From: Hymenobacter qilianensis
Lineage (GTDB): Bacteria; Bacteroidota; Bacteroidia; Cytophagales; Hymenobacteraceae
Length of the DNA stretch: 64,000 nucleotides
Reading direction: 5' to 3'
NCBI RefSeq assembly: GCF_014489555.1
Contig: NZ_CP060784.1
Location: forward strand, 4,428,501-4,492,500
The position numbers and the translations under genes were made by a program. Below, in pieces: positions 25,941 to 36,026 of this stretch (its first letter is position 1; every line of letters begins with the position of its first letter). Under the pieces are notes generated by a model. It worked only from the letters and a program-made list of their open reading frames with translations. It ran no database searches and had not been told where the DNA came from.

Positions 25941-28931
25941 ATGAAACACCCTTACCTGGCGAAACTACTGTTTCTCCTTTTGTTCATCTGTGCCGGGTTT
26001 ACCGGCGCGTTCGCCCAGACCGGCTCCGTGAGTGGTCGGGTACTGGACGAGCAGAGCCAAGGATTACCCGGCGTGACAGTACTGATTGAGGGTACTTCAC
26101 TTGGTAACTCCACAAATGCCGACGGCACTTTCTCTATCCAAAACGTGCCGGCGGGCCAGCAGACCTTGGTCGTATCCTTTATTGGATATACAACAAAGCG
26201 TCTGCCGGTTGCCGTCACAGCAGGTCAGAATACGGAAGTAAACGCAACCCTAGGTGAAAATACTACCCTGCTCAATGAGGCAGTAGTGGTTGGCTACGGT
26301 ACGCAGCGCCGGCAAGACGTGACAGGCTCCGTAGCTACCGTTGACTCCAAAGACTTCGTGCAGGGACAAATCACCAACCCCGAGCAGCTGATTAACGGCA
26401 AAGTAGCTGGTGTGCAAATCACATCGGGTGGCGGTGCTCCTGGCTCGGCTACCAGCATTCGTATTCGTGGTGGTGCTTCGCTGAATGCTACCAACGAGCC
26501 GCTGATCATTATTGATGGTGTTCCTATTGATGGCAATAGCATCAGTGGAGCAGCTAGCCCCTTAAGCACCATTAACCCCAATGATATTGAAACTTACACC
26601 GTTTTGAAAGATGCATCGGCCACAGCCATTTACGGCTCGCGCGCTTCCAACGGGGTTATTATCATCACCACCAAGAAAGGCTTGCAAGGTGAGAAATTGG
26701 CCGTTGCTTTCAGCAGCCAGTTCTCAATAGCCAAGAAGTACAACGAAGTAGACGTTCTCTCAGCCGACCAATTTCGGGCCGTAGTTGATCAGCGTGGTAA
26801 TGAGGCGCAAAAAGCGCAAGTAGGTGCAGCAAGCACCAACTGGCAGGATGTTATTTTCCAAACCGCTTCTACGACCGACAACAACATCAGCTTGACCGGT
26901 GCGCTCGGCAAATTGCCGTTCCGGGTGTCAGCTGGTTATCTCAACCAGGATGGTATTCTGAGAACGAGCAATTTGGAGCGTTTCACAGGCTCTATCAGCC
27001 TGACGCCCGTGCTGCTGAAGGACAATCTGCGTTTGACTTTGAATGCAAAAGGTAGCCGGGCTAACAGCTTTTTCGCTGACGAAGGGGCAATTGGTGCCGC
27101 TATCAACTTCGATCCGACCAAGCCCGTTACTGGTGACAACTTTGGTGGCTACTACGAGTGGACTCAAGCGAATGGTAACCCACTAGCATTGGCTACCCGC
27201 AACCCACTAGGCTTATTAGAATTGCGTCGCGATGAAGCCACGGTTGACCGCTTCATCGGCAACGTGCAGTTCGATTATCGCCTGCCTTTCCTCACCGATC
27301 TGCGCGCCGTATTAAACCTCGGCACTGACCGCTCTTCCAGCGTTGGCACCCGCTTCGTACCGGCTATTGCAGCACGTTCGTTTACTCGTGGTGGTGAAAA
27401 CAACCAGTACGCCCAGGATCGTTACAACAAGCTTCTCGACTTCTACCTGAACTATGTGAAGTCAATTGGTGGGAGCCGCCTCGACCTCACGGGGGGCTAT
27501 TCTTACCAGGATTTCATCCGGGAGGAGCCGCGCTTCGACGACCTTCGTGAAGACCGCACTGTGTTTTCACCAGCTGCCTTCCCTTTCCCTTTTAAGACGC
27601 AGAACACGCTGGTTTCCTTCTTTGGACGCGCTGTTTATAACCTGAAGGACCGCTACACAGCTACGGCTACGCTTCGCTCTGACGGTACTTCTCGCTTTGC
27701 TCCAGGAAAGCAGTTTGGCTACTTCCCAGCTGTTGGTCTGGCCTGGAGTATCAAGGATGAAACCTTCCTAAAAGGTGTAGATAAGATAACGCAACTTAAG
27801 CTGCGTGCTGGCTACGGCATCACAGGTCAGCAGGATTTGGAAACGGCTGTCGGCAACTATCCCTTCCTAGCTCGCTATACCGTAGGCGATTTGAATACCC
27901 AATATCAGTTTGGTTATAACGCTGATGGTACCCCTCGTTACATTAGTACCCAACGCCCAGAAGGATACAATAAAGACCTGAAATGGGAAGAGACCACCAC
28001 CTATAATGCTGGTCTTGACTACGGAATTCTGGATGACCGCATCTCCGGTTCGATTGACGTCTACAAGCGCGAAACCAAGGACTTGTTAGCAGTCGTAGCA
28101 CTTCCAGCAGGTTCTAACCTGATCAATGAGTTTGCCCGCAACATTGGTACGCTGGAAAACCGTGGTATCGAAGTTGCCCTGAATGTTGTACCGGTCCGCT
28201 CTGAAAACTTCAACTGGAGCGTCAACTTCAATGCGGCTTATAACGACAACGAAATCACCAGCTTAAGCGACGTTACCGATCCTAACTTCACAGGCTATTT
28301 GGTTGGCGACATTTCAGGTGGTACGGGTAACCGCATTCAGATCAACTCTGTAGGATACCCTGCCAATTCGTTCTATGTGTATAAGCAGGTATATGGTCCT
28401 GAAGGTAATCCCCTCGAAGGAGTGTATGCCGACTTAAATGGTGACGGCCAAGTAACGGAACTAGACAAGTATCGCTACAAGTCATCTAACCCTAAGACTA
28501 CGCTGGGCCTCAGCTCCAACGTATCGTACCAGAAGTTTAACCTGTCCTTCACGATGCGTAGCTACCTCGATAACTACGTGTACAACAACGTATACGCGGA
28601 CCGGGGTACTTACCGTGGCCTGTTTGATCCGAATAACTTCCTCGGCAACGTTTCTACGAATGCTTTAGAGACCAACTTTGCCAACAACCAGTTCTTCTCA
28701 GATTACTATGTAGAGAATGCTTCGTTCGTGCGTATGGACAACATCACTGTTGGCTATAACGGCGGACAGCTCTTCAACGAAAAGCTAAACTTTGGCCTGA
28801 CCTTCGCTGTTCAGAACGTGTTCGTTATCAGCGACTATAGAGGGCTCGATCCGGAGATTTTCAGCGGCATCGACCGTAACTTCTACCCCCGTCCGCGAAC
28901 GTTTACGGTTGGTCTAAATCTGGGATTCTAA
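25941..28931 (+). CDS. SusC/RagA-family TonB-dependent outer-membrane transporter
   Basis: The ATG at 25941 opens a signal peptide ending near GAFAQ; the protein has 996 residues. The N-terminal carboxypeptidase-like domain (GSVSGRVLDEQSQGLPGVTV) is followed by the TonB-box-like VVVGYGTQRRQDVTGSVATV and the plug (PLIIIDGVPIDGNSI, TVLKDASATAIYGSRASNGV), then the beta-barrel to FTVGLNLGF with a C-terminal aromatic residue. It is complete. With SusD and SusE it should import oligosaccharides across the outer membrane. A start at 25893 would precede the signal peptide and is rejected. Confidence 0.95.
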   Translation: MKHPYLAKLLFLLLFICAGFTGAFAQTGSVSGRVLDEQSQGLPGVTVLIEGTSLGNSTNADGTFSIQNVPAGQQTLVVSFIGYTTKRLPVAVTAGQNTEVNATLGENTTLLNEAVVVGYGTQRRQDVTGSVATVDSKDFVQGQITNPEQLINGKVAGVQITSGGGAPGSATSIRIRGGASLNATNEPLIIIDGVPIDGNSISGAASPLSTINPNDIETYTVLKDASATAIYGSRASNGVIIITTKKGLQGEKLAVAFSSQFSIAKKYNEVDVLSADQFRAVVDQRGNEAQKAQVGAASTNWQDVIFQTASTTDNNISLTGALGKLPFRVSAGYLNQDGILRTSNLERFTGSISLTPVLLKDNLRLTLNAKGSRANSFFADEGAIGAAINFDPTKPVTGDNFGGYYEWTQANGNPLALATRNPLGLLELRRDEATVDRFIGNVQFDYRLPFLTDLRAVLNLGTDRSSSVGTRFVPAIAARSFTRGGENNQYAQDRYNKLLDFYLNYVKSIGGSRLDLTGGYSYQDFIREEPRFDDLREDRTVFSPAAFPFPFKTQNTLVSFFGRAVYNLKDRYTATATLRSDGTSRFAPGKQFGYFPAVGLAWSIKDETFLKGVDKITQLKLRAGYGITGQQDLETAVGNYPFLARYTVGDLNTQYQFGYNADGTPRYISTQRPEGYNKDLKWEETTTYNAGLDYGILDDRISGSIDVYKRETKDLLAVVALPAGSNLINEFARNIGTLENRGIEVALNVVPVRSENFNWSVNFNAAYNDNEITSLSDVTDPNFTGYLVGDISGGTGNRIQINSVGYPANSFYVYKQVYGPEGNPLEGVYADLNGDGQVTELDKYRYKSSNPKTTLGLSSNVSYQKFNLSFTMRSYLDNYVYNNVYADRGTYRGLFDPNNFLGNVSTNALETNFANNQFFSDYYVENASFVRMDNITVGYNGGQLFNEKLNFGLTFAVQNVFVISDYRGLDPEIFSGIDRNFYPRPRTFTVGLNLGF

Positions 28932-28952
28932 TTTCCTCGTACTTCAACAGAC

Positions 28953-30556
28953 ATGAAAAATTTACTAATAAGGAGCTTATTAGCCATTGCGGTGACTACC
29001 TCCACGCTAGGCCTCTCGTCTTGCGTAAAGGATCTCGACAGAGAGCCTGAATTTGATCCGACCTCTGCCATAGTTTATAATGATCCAGCCAACTATGAAG
29101 CTGTATTGGCGAAGCTTTATTCTGGCTTGGCGGTTAGCGGTCAGCAGGGTCCTAGTGGTGCCCCGATCTACGCGGTTTCGATGAAGGTACTTCCCCTTAC
29201 CTGCGTATGTATTGGTTTACGCAGGAGCTCCCTACCGATGAGGCTATCATTGCGTGGAACGACGGTGACCTGCCTGAGCTCAATCGCTTAACCTGGACTC
29301 CGAGTAACACGTTTGTTCGCACCATGTACAATCGCCTGTTTTATCAGGTGACTGTTTGCAACGAGTTCATTCGTGAAACCACCGACGAAAAGCTAAGTGG
29401 ACGTGGTGTTTCGGGTGCGCTGGCGGAGAACGTTAAGCAGTATCGGGCAGAAGCTCGGTTTCTGCGTGCTCTGAGCTATTTCCATGCACTCGATATGTAT
29501 GGCAATGTGCCCTTCGTGACCGAGAATGATCCAGTAGGCGCATTCCTGCCGAAGCAAACTACCCGCGCTGAGCTATTTAGCTACATTGAGTCGGAGCTAT
29601 TGGCTATCGAGCCTGAATTAGCTGCTGCTCGGCAGAACGAGTATGGCCGTGCCGACCGCGGTGCTGCCCAGACGTTATTAGCTAAGCTCTACCTGAATGC
29701 CCAAGTGTATACTGGTCAGCCAAAGTTTACGGAAGCTGCTACCTATGCTAAGAAGGTAATCGATTCAGGCTATACGCTCACACCAGTATACAACAACCTG
29801 TTTGTAGCTAACAACAACATAACAGGCGCTTCCGAAATCATCTTCCCCATCACTTTCGATGGATTGCGGACGAAGACGTATGGTGGCATGACCTTCCTAG
29901 TTCACGCTGGTGTGAACAATGGCACGATGGACCCTGCTGCTTATGGCGTTAATGGTGGCTGGTCGGGCTTCCGCGCCAAGTCTACTCTTGCTGATAAGTT
30001 CACGGATCTAACTGGTGCCAATGACGACCGTGCCCGCAACTTTGTGACTGATGGCCACAAGAAGGAGAACACCGATATTTTCACCTTCACAGATGGCTAT
30101 GGCTTGCAGAAGTATCGCAACGTAACCTCAACTGGTGGCAAAGGCAATGACACCTCCGGTGAGTTTATCGATACCGACTTCCCTATGTTCCGCCTTGGCG
30201 ACGTGTATCTGATGTACGCAGAAGCTGTAGTTCGTGGCGGTGCTGGAAGTGCTGCTGATGCTCTGACTTACGTTAACCGCGTGCGCCAACGCGCCAAAGC
30301 ATCCACTATCACTGCTGGTCAGTTAACGCTGGACTTTCTGTTGGATGAGCGGGCTCGTGAACTGCACATGGAGTGCCACCGTCGTACCGACCTGATTCGC
30401 TTCGGCCGCTTTGGTGGTACCAACGTGACGTATAACTGGCCCTGGAAAGGTGGTGTATTACAAGGACGCCCTGTATCTGAAGCGCTGAACCTCTACCCTA
30501 TTCCATCTTCCGACCTCACTGCTAATCCTACATTGAAGCAGAACCCAGGTTACTAA
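28953..30556 (+). CDS. SusD/RagB-family lipoprotein (frame broken near 29174)
   Basis: The lipoprotein signal MKNLLIRSLLAIAVTTSTLG ends in LSSC. The frame breaks at GG (29174-29175). One more G gives YAGFDEGTSPYLRMYWFTQE, which joins to LPTDEAIIAWNDGDLPEL, the usual SusD segment. Later motifs are EARFLRALSYFHALDMYG, AQTLLAKLYLNAQVYTG, FRLGDVYLMYAEAVVRGG and LLDERARELHMECHRRTDLI. Restored length is about 534 residues. It is the surface glycan-binding partner of the SusC 21 bp upstream. The break is not at a long G-run, unlike most others in the window. Confidence 0.92.
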
Positions 30557-30571
30557 TTGACCGACGTAGTT

Positions 30572-30608
30572 AAAACCGAATATCTAGCGACTCTAGATAT
30601 TCGGTTTT
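30572..30608 (+). terminator. Hairpin after susD
   Basis: AAAACCGAATATCTAG and its exact reverse complement flank a 5-nt loop, ending in TTTT. Being inside the SusC-SusD-SusE set, it may only lower SusE expression. Confidence 0.75.
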
Positions 30609-30642
30609 GATTCTTCAAATCCTCAAAAAAATTCCCATACAG

Positions 30643-31749
30643 ATGAAAAACTGGCTTACCCAAATTCTGGGACTTTGCACAGCCGTACTACTGCTCTCTT
30701 CCTGCGAAAAGGATGAAAATCAGATAGTAGCAAAGCCCGGCCGAGAGACTACTCTCACTACTGTATCCACCAATGTACCCCTTACGCTAGAGGACAAGGA
30801 CAAGACCTACGTGGTCTACTCTTGGACACCCGTTTCGTTTGGCTACCAAGGTGAAGTGGTTACCTACACTTTAGAAGTTGATAAAAAAGGGAATGAGTTT
30901 GCCTCTCCCAAATCGTATTCTACTGGCGCGGCACTTACCAAAACATTCACGGTAAATGAAATCAATAACCTGATGATTGATTTGGGTGCGGTACAGGATG
31001 ACAAGACAAAAGAGTACAGCCCCATTGAATTGGAAGTACGCGCTAAAGCAGCCCTTGGCGCAAGCCCTACGGCTAATGCATTAGCTAAGTATTCCCCGGT
31101 TACTGCCCTTTCTGGCAAGCCTTACAACGCCAATGCTGCCATCGTTTACCCTTCACTTTGGGTACCGGGCGCTTATCAGGGCTGGGCTCCGGAAAAGGCC
31201 CCTTTGATTGCTTCGGGAGACAAAGCAAATACAAAGACATATGAAGGCTACATCAACTTTACGGGAACTGATTTAAACTTCAAATTGACAAGCGTAGCTG
31301 CTTGGTCTGGTACGAACTACGGAAAAGGTGATGCAGATAACACCCTTTCTACCGACGGCGGCGCGGGCAACTTACAGGTGCCGTCACCCGGCTATTATTT
31401 AATAAAAGCCAACACCGATAAATTGACTTGGTCGGCTGAAAAAACCACATGGGCTGTGATTGGTTCAGCTACTAGCAAAGGGTGGGATGCTGATACGCCT
31501 ATGACGTACGATCCTGCCACTGGTGTTTGGACGGTAACTACTACCCTTTCGGCTGATGGAAAGATAAAGTTTCGTGCGAATAGTGACTGGGCCATCAACT
31601 ATGGCGACAAACTCGTTGATGGTAAGGGCGATGGCTTGCTAGAGGGTGGTGCCGATGATATTGCGGTGCCCGGTGCTGGCAACTACACCATTACGCTGGA
31701 TCTGAGCAAAGGAGCTGGTAACTACAGCTACACGTTCAAGAAAAACTAA
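30643..31749 (+). CDS. SusE/SusF-like outer-membrane lipoprotein
   Basis: The 368-residue protein begins with MKNWLTQILGLCTAVLLLSS and a Cys lipobox. The N-terminal part (YVVYSWTPVSFGYQGEVVTY) resembles the SusE PKD-like domain. Two tandem carbohydrate-binding modules follow: SLWVPGAYQGWAPEKAPLI and WAVIGSATSKGWDADTPMTY, each with surface Trp residues. Proteins of this type bind starch-like glucans at the cell surface. Its place after SusC/SusD and before an amylase supports an alpha-glucan target. Confidence 0.88.
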   Translation: MKNWLTQILGLCTAVLLLSSCEKDENQIVAKPGRETTLTTVSTNVPLTLEDKDKTYVVYSWTPVSFGYQGEVVTYTLEVDKKGNEFASPKSYSTGAALTKTFTVNEINNLMIDLGAVQDDKTKEYSPIELEVRAKAALGASPTANALAKYSPVTALSGKPYNANAAIVYPSLWVPGAYQGWAPEKAPLIASGDKANTKTYEGYINFTGTDLNFKLTSVAAWSGTNYGKGDADNTLSTDGGAGNLQVPSPGYYLIKANTDKLTWSAEKTTWAVIGSATSKGWDADTPMTYDPATGVWTVTTTLSADGKIKFRANSDWAINYGDKLVDGKGDGLLEGGADDIAVPGAGNYTITLDLSKGAGNYSYTFKKN

Positions 31750-31776
31750 ACCAGTTTCATCTGACTTATCATTCCC

Positions 31777-31811
31777 AGAAGGCCACCGCGATGCGGTGGC
31801 CTTCTTGTTTT
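31777..31811 (+). terminator. Terminator after the susE-like gene
   Basis: GAAGGCCACCGC and GCGGTGGCCTTC form a perfect 12-bp stem followed by a T-rich stretch. Confidence 0.85.
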
Positions 31812-31843
31812 CCCGTTTCCTTGTTATAGATACCAATAGCAGA

Positions 31844-31895
31844 GAATAGCATGCTGGGGGCTTTTTCTCTAAAAAAAGCCCCCAGCATGCTATTC
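31844..31895. repeat. Long hairpin containing the G-run motif on both arms
   Basis: A stem of about 23 bp: GAATAGCATGCTGGGGGCTT and following T pair with the reverse complement across a CTCT loop. Both arms carry the five-base G/C run next to A/T runs. It may act as a second terminator. Confidence 0.75.
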
Positions 31896-32015
31896 AAGCG
31901 TAAAGCTTTCATCTACCAGATTCTTTTCCGTGCTTCGCTTCTGCTGCTACGGGCATCGCAACGGTAGCTAACCCATTTCCTGATCTTCCCATCCGTTCTT
32001 CAGACCATTTCTTCT

Positions 32016-32873
32016 ATGATCATTATTGCCGACGGCGGCTCCACCAAAACGAACTGGTGCCTCATTGACGACGCGGGTACGCGTATCAACTTCAATACCG
32101 AGGGCTACAACCCCGATTTCATTAATACGGCGGGTATTCAAGCCTCCCTGCAGAAAAACCTGCCCGACACGCTGGAGCTGGACAAAATTGAGGAAGTGCA
32201 TTACTATGGCGCTGGTATTTCATCGGCTAAAAAAGCGGAGATAGTAGCCGCCGCTATGCGGGCGGTATTCACGAAGGCGGAAGTAGTAGTTGATCATGAT
32301 TTGCTGGCGGCCGCCCGGGCGCTGCTAGGCACAAAGCCTGGCTTTGCGGCCATTCTAGGCACAGGCACCAACTCCTGCATCTATGATGGCAAGAATGTAG
32401 CGATGAATGTCGACTCGCTCGGGTATTTTCTGGGTGATGAAGGCAGCGGCTCTTTCATTGGAAAGCGGCTGCTCCGCGACTACTTGCGTGGCTTTCTGCC
32501 CGATGGCTTGCAGGAAAACTTCCGCGAAACCTATGGCCTTACCCGCGACGAAATCCTCGATCGGCTCTATAATCAGCCTTTGCCCAACCGTTTTCTGGCC
32601 AGCTTCGCCAAGTATGCCTACGACCACAACAACGTAAGCTACTGCCGCGAAATAGTGCTCGACGGCTTCAAGGCTTTCTTCGACAATCTGGTAACCAAAT
32701 ATCCTAACTATCAGGATTACACCTTCAACTGCATCGGTTCGGTAGGCTACAACTTCCGCGACGCGCTGATTCAGGTGGCCAAAAGCCACGATATGGAAGT
32801 GGGCAAAATCATCCGCTCCCCCATCGATGATCTGGTGGATTATCACACCATCCTTACTAAAAAACAGAAGTAG
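32016..32873 (+). CDS. BadF/BadG-type ATPase, N-acetylglucosamine kinase-like
   Basis: The 285-residue protein has the actin-like ATPase fold: IIIADGGSTKTNWCLID (phosphate 1 loop), EGYNPDFINTAGI, DHDLLAAARALLG, AAILGTGTNSCIYDGK (phosphate 2) and LGYFLGDEGSGSFIGKRLL. BcrAD/BadF-type kinases in Bacteroidota phosphorylate N-acetylglucosamine or other sugars in the cytoplasm. It lies between the SusCDE set and the amylase, so it may phosphorylate a product of glycan breakdown. It ends in a bidirectional terminator shared with the amylase gene. Confidence 0.87.
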   Translation: MIIIADGGSTKTNWCLIDDAGTRINFNTEGYNPDFINTAGIQASLQKNLPDTLELDKIEEVHYYGAGISSAKKAEIVAAAMRAVFTKAEVVVDHDLLAAARALLGTKPGFAAILGTGTNSCIYDGKNVAMNVDSLGYFLGDEGSGSFIGKRLLRDYLRGFLPDGLQENFRETYGLTRDEILDRLYNQPLPNRFLASFAKYAYDHNNVSYCREIVLDGFKAFFDNLVTKYPNYQDYTFNCIGSVGYNFRDALIQVAKSHDMEVGKIIRSPIDDLVDYHTILTKKQK

Positions 32874-32929
32874 AATGCACGGCTGGCAGGTCGGGGCACT
32901 GTCCTTTCTTTCCAGACTTGCTACCAATA

Positions 32930-32965
32930 AAAAAGAGCGACCCTGCTGGCAGGGTCGCTCTTTTT
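32930..32965. terminator. Bidirectional terminator between the sugar kinase and amylase genes
   Basis: AAAAAGAGCGACCCT and AGGGTCGCTCTTTTT flank a 6-nt loop; the convergent genes on each side can both use it. Confidence 0.88.
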
Positions 32966-32982
32966 GGTTCTTGGGGGCTTTT

Positions 32983-35847
32983 TTAGTGTTGAACTACCAA
33001 TCTTGTGGTTTGAATTTGCCCCCCGGCGCTCAAACGAACGAAGTACACGCCGTTGGCCAGCCCCGCCACCGATACCGGCAGCTCGTGGGCCCCTACAGCC
33101 TGACGTGGGGTAGCTGGCAGCGTGCGCACGTTGGCCCCGAGCAGGTTCGTGATAGTTACCGCGACCGGAGAGGCCGTCTTCAGCTCGTAGCGAAGTGTAG
33201 CGGTGGCCGCGGCCGGATTGGGCGCAGCCGTCAGGTTCAACACTAAATCCTGCTTACGCTTGGCCGATAATACCACGCCCTGCGGCCGGTTCACTTTCTG
33301 CGATGTATACACGCGGTACTCACCGGGTCCCAGCGTGATGGGTGTGTTCAACTCTGCGGCGCTCACGGTTAAAGTAGCATCGGAGAGGTAGTTATACCAG
33401 GTGCCGGCGCTCTGAAAGCCGGGCGCAATAGTACGCGACACGACATCAAAATTTCCGATAACCGTCACACTTAAGTCGGCATTCGCCACGTGAATGCTTT
33501 TGGTGGTTCCGCTCAGGCTTTGCGTGTAGGTTGCCGGGCTTTCAAACACCGACTGCGTTTTCTTCAGCTCAATCAGGCTCCGGTACACGTTGTACAAGTT
33601 GCGACGGGCCGGATCCTGCTGATATTCCCACCGGATGGGCTTGTTACCGACGCGCCCATTGAAGTTGATACCGACGTCGTAGCCAAGCTCGCCAAATTGC
33701 CACACCATCTTGGGGCCGGGAACGGTAAAAAAGAAAGCCGCCGCCTGGCCCATGCGGCTCAGGGCGGTATTCACATCGCGCACGTTGTAGCCGGGAGCGG
33801 CACCGCTTTGGTTGCCTTCATTCACGGCCCGCACCATCAGGCGTTCCTCGTCGTGGCTTTCCATATAGGTAATCAGGTTGGGCTGTTGCCAGCCGCGGTT
33901 GGCGTAGTAGCCACCGCTAAAGTCGGAGCCGCTGTTCAGGCCACGCACGGCGTTGGCATAGCTGCCGTTCTGATTGCCCCACAGCATCATGCCGTAGTCA
34001 GCCAATACCTTCTCCTCATCATTGTCGCTCAGGTGTTCCAGAATGCAGTACACGTTGGGGTCAATGGCGCGAATCTGATCGTAGATGTTCTTCCAGATGG
34101 CAATACGCGAGTCGTCGCGGCGGCCCCAGGCACTCACGTCGTTGGGGTTGTTGCGCTGGGTAAAGCCCTTCGATAAATCGTAGCGGTAACCATCGATGCG
34201 GTATTCCTGTAGCCAGAACTCATTTACCCGCTCCACGAAGTATTTGGTAAACGAGCTTTCGTGGTTGAAGTCGTAGCCTACGTTGAAAGGGTGCGTAGCC
34301 GCCCGGTTGAACCACGGGCTCCCGGCAGTGGGCGCACCGTTTTCAAAGTACATCTGCACCATCGGCGACTGCCCGAAAGAGTGATTGAGCACCATATCGA
34401 TGATGACGGCCATACCGCGCTTGTGGCACTCATCCACGAAGCGCTTCAGGTCATCCTTGGTGCCGTAGTATTTGTCGGGAGTGAAGTAGAAGGATGGGTT
34501 GTATCCCCAGCTTTCGTTGCCTTCAAACTCATTGATGGGCATCAGCTCAATGGCGTTTACGCCCAAGCGTTGCAGGTAGCTCAGCGTATCCGTGAGGGTT
34601 TTGTAATCGTGGCGGGCAATAAAGTCGCGCACCAGCAGCTCATATACCACCAAATCGGTACGCTTCGGCTTCTGGAAGTTCGTAACCTGCCACTGGTACT
34701 CTGCCTGCCCTGACTGAAAAGTAGAGACAATGCCAGTGGTTTTGCCGGTCGGGTACTGCAACAAAGCCGCCGGATACGTGACTGCCGGAATCGTCTGGTC
34801 GTTGTTCGGGTCGAGTACTTTCTGGGTATAAGGGTCAGCAACACGCAGGGCACCATCTACCAGGTACTGATACGTGTATTCGCGGCCGGGCGTGAGGTTA
34901 TCCAACTGTATCCACCAGCGGCCGTTGCTGCTGTTGTCGGGCGCATTGTCGGTAGCACTCACGGGCGTCCGCTTCATGGCCGACGCCGTAGTGGGCTGCC
35001 AATCGTTGAAGTCACCAATGGCGTAAACAAACTGCTTATTGGGTGCCGTCAGACTCAATATCGCGGATGAGCCGCCATTCAAGTACGTTACGCCATCTTT
35101 TTTGGCCCCCACCGGCAATTGCGCCACGGCAACAGCTTCGCGGCTTTGTGCGGTCAGCAGTGTTTCGGCTATACCATTAGCGTCCGTAGCGGTAAGGCGA
35201 ATGGTATTGGCCCCCGGCGCGGTCAGCGTCACCGTTCGGGTGATGGTGGTTGCATTTGGCTCTGAGGCGCCCAGCTGCACGCCATTCAGGTACAAAGCCA
35301 GCGTGGCGGGCACAATTGAGCTGCCCGTAACGGTGGTCGGCGTATTCAGCACGAAGAAATTGCTGCCCGGCCCAGTGGGAGCGGTAAAGCGCAGATTAAA
35401 CCGATCCTGAGCAACATCGATGAAAATGTCGCCACTGGGTCCCCGACCTACTTTACTGCCGTCCGCATTCTTGAAAATCATTCCCAGCCGATAAATCGTG
35501 GTGCCGGGCGTGATGGGGTAAAAAGTATTCGGCGTGAAGGTGATAGTATAAATGTTGGCATTGGTAGCCGAGCGCGTCATTTTGGCCGCTGGGTCGGGCT
35601 GGTTGAAGGCGGGGCTTTTGACGTTGGTCCAGGTAGAGCCAGTAGGTCCGCTGGTAATAACGCCGGTCCAGATATACACGTCACCGGTGAAATTGGCTAG
35701 TTCGCCGTTGCCCTGCGTGGCATTGAAGGTGATCGTGACGGGCTCCGAAGCCAGAAAAACGGCTGGCTGGGTTGTAACCTGTCCGTACGCTACGGGAAGC
35801 CCCGTTAGTAGCACAAGCAGGCTAAATAAAAGTCGAAGTGTTTTCAT
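32983..35847 (-). CDS. Secreted GH13 alpha-amylase with T9SS C-terminal sorting domain
   Basis: The 954-residue protein starts with the signal peptide MKTLRLLFSLLVLLTGLPVA. Residues up to about 240 are beta-rich early-set domains, and about 255-350 a further starch-binding-like module (FVYAIGDFNDWQPTTASAMK). The catalytic GH13 barrel has VIDMVLNHSFGQSP, YRIDGYRYDLSKGFTQ (nucleophile Asp), VYCILEHLSDNDEE (acid/base Glu) and TYMESHDEERL. The C-terminal 85 residues (LTAAPNPAAATATLRYEL to TTRLVVQH) form a typical type IX secretion sorting domain. It should be exported to the surface or medium to cut alpha-glucans. Confidence 0.93.
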   Translation of the reverse strand: MKTLRLLFSLLVLLTGLPVAYGQVTTQPAVFLASEPVTITFNATQGNGELANFTGDVYIWTGVITSGPTGSTWTNVKSPAFNQPDPAAKMTRSATNANIYTITFTPNTFYPITPGTTIYRLGMIFKNADGSKVGRGPSGDIFIDVAQDRFNLRFTAPTGPGSNFFVLNTPTTVTGSSIVPATLALYLNGVQLGASEPNATTITRTVTLTAPGANTIRLTATDANGIAETLLTAQSREAVAVAQLPVGAKKDGVTYLNGGSSAILSLTAPNKQFVYAIGDFNDWQPTTASAMKRTPVSATDNAPDNSSNGRWWIQLDNLTPGREYTYQYLVDGALRVADPYTQKVLDPNNDQTIPAVTYPAALLQYPTGKTTGIVSTFQSGQAEYQWQVTNFQKPKRTDLVVYELLVRDFIARHDYKTLTDTLSYLQRLGVNAIELMPINEFEGNESWGYNPSFYFTPDKYYGTKDDLKRFVDECHKRGMAVIIDMVLNHSFGQSPMVQMYFENGAPTAGSPWFNRAATHPFNVGYDFNHESSFTKYFVERVNEFWLQEYRIDGYRYDLSKGFTQRNNPNDVSAWGRRDDSRIAIWKNIYDQIRAIDPNVYCILEHLSDNDEEKVLADYGMMLWGNQNGSYANAVRGLNSGSDFSGGYYANRGWQQPNLITYMESHDEERLMVRAVNEGNQSGAAPGYNVRDVNTALSRMGQAAAFFFTVPGPKMVWQFGELGYDVGINFNGRVGNKPIRWEYQQDPARRNLYNVYRSLIELKKTQSVFESPATYTQSLSGTTKSIHVANADLSVTVIGNFDVVSRTIAPGFQSAGTWYNYLSDATLTVSAAELNTPITLGPGEYRVYTSQKVNRPQGVVLSAKRKQDLVLNLTAAPNPAAATATLRYELKTASPVAVTITNLLGANVRTLPATPRQAVGAHELPVSVAGLANGVYFVRLSAGGQIQTTRLVVQH

Positions 35848-35985
35848 TAAAAATGGATTGATGGTGGGAAGTCAGGAGAGCTGAACAAAGCATAATGCTT
35901 CATTTCATTCAGCGTTAATAAGCAAGAAGAATAAAGGTACACAACGAACTGTTTAGCTTAGCTCCTGAGCGCGTCCATTTGTTTG

Positions 35986-35993
35986 TAGCTTTG
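35986..35993 (+). promoter_or_regulatory. TAGCTTTG promoter element upstream of the DUF2279 gene
   Basis: TAGCTTTG matches the TAnnTTTG consensus, 34 bp before the ATG at 36027. Confidence 0.5.
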
Positions 35994-36026
35994 ATTGTTC
36001 TGACCCCCGAGGTCATCAGCTCCCGC

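Noticed and set aside
33490..34176. 228-codon plus-strand frame opposite the amylase
   Set aside because: It is a shadow of the GH13 catalytic domain, without start context or known motif.
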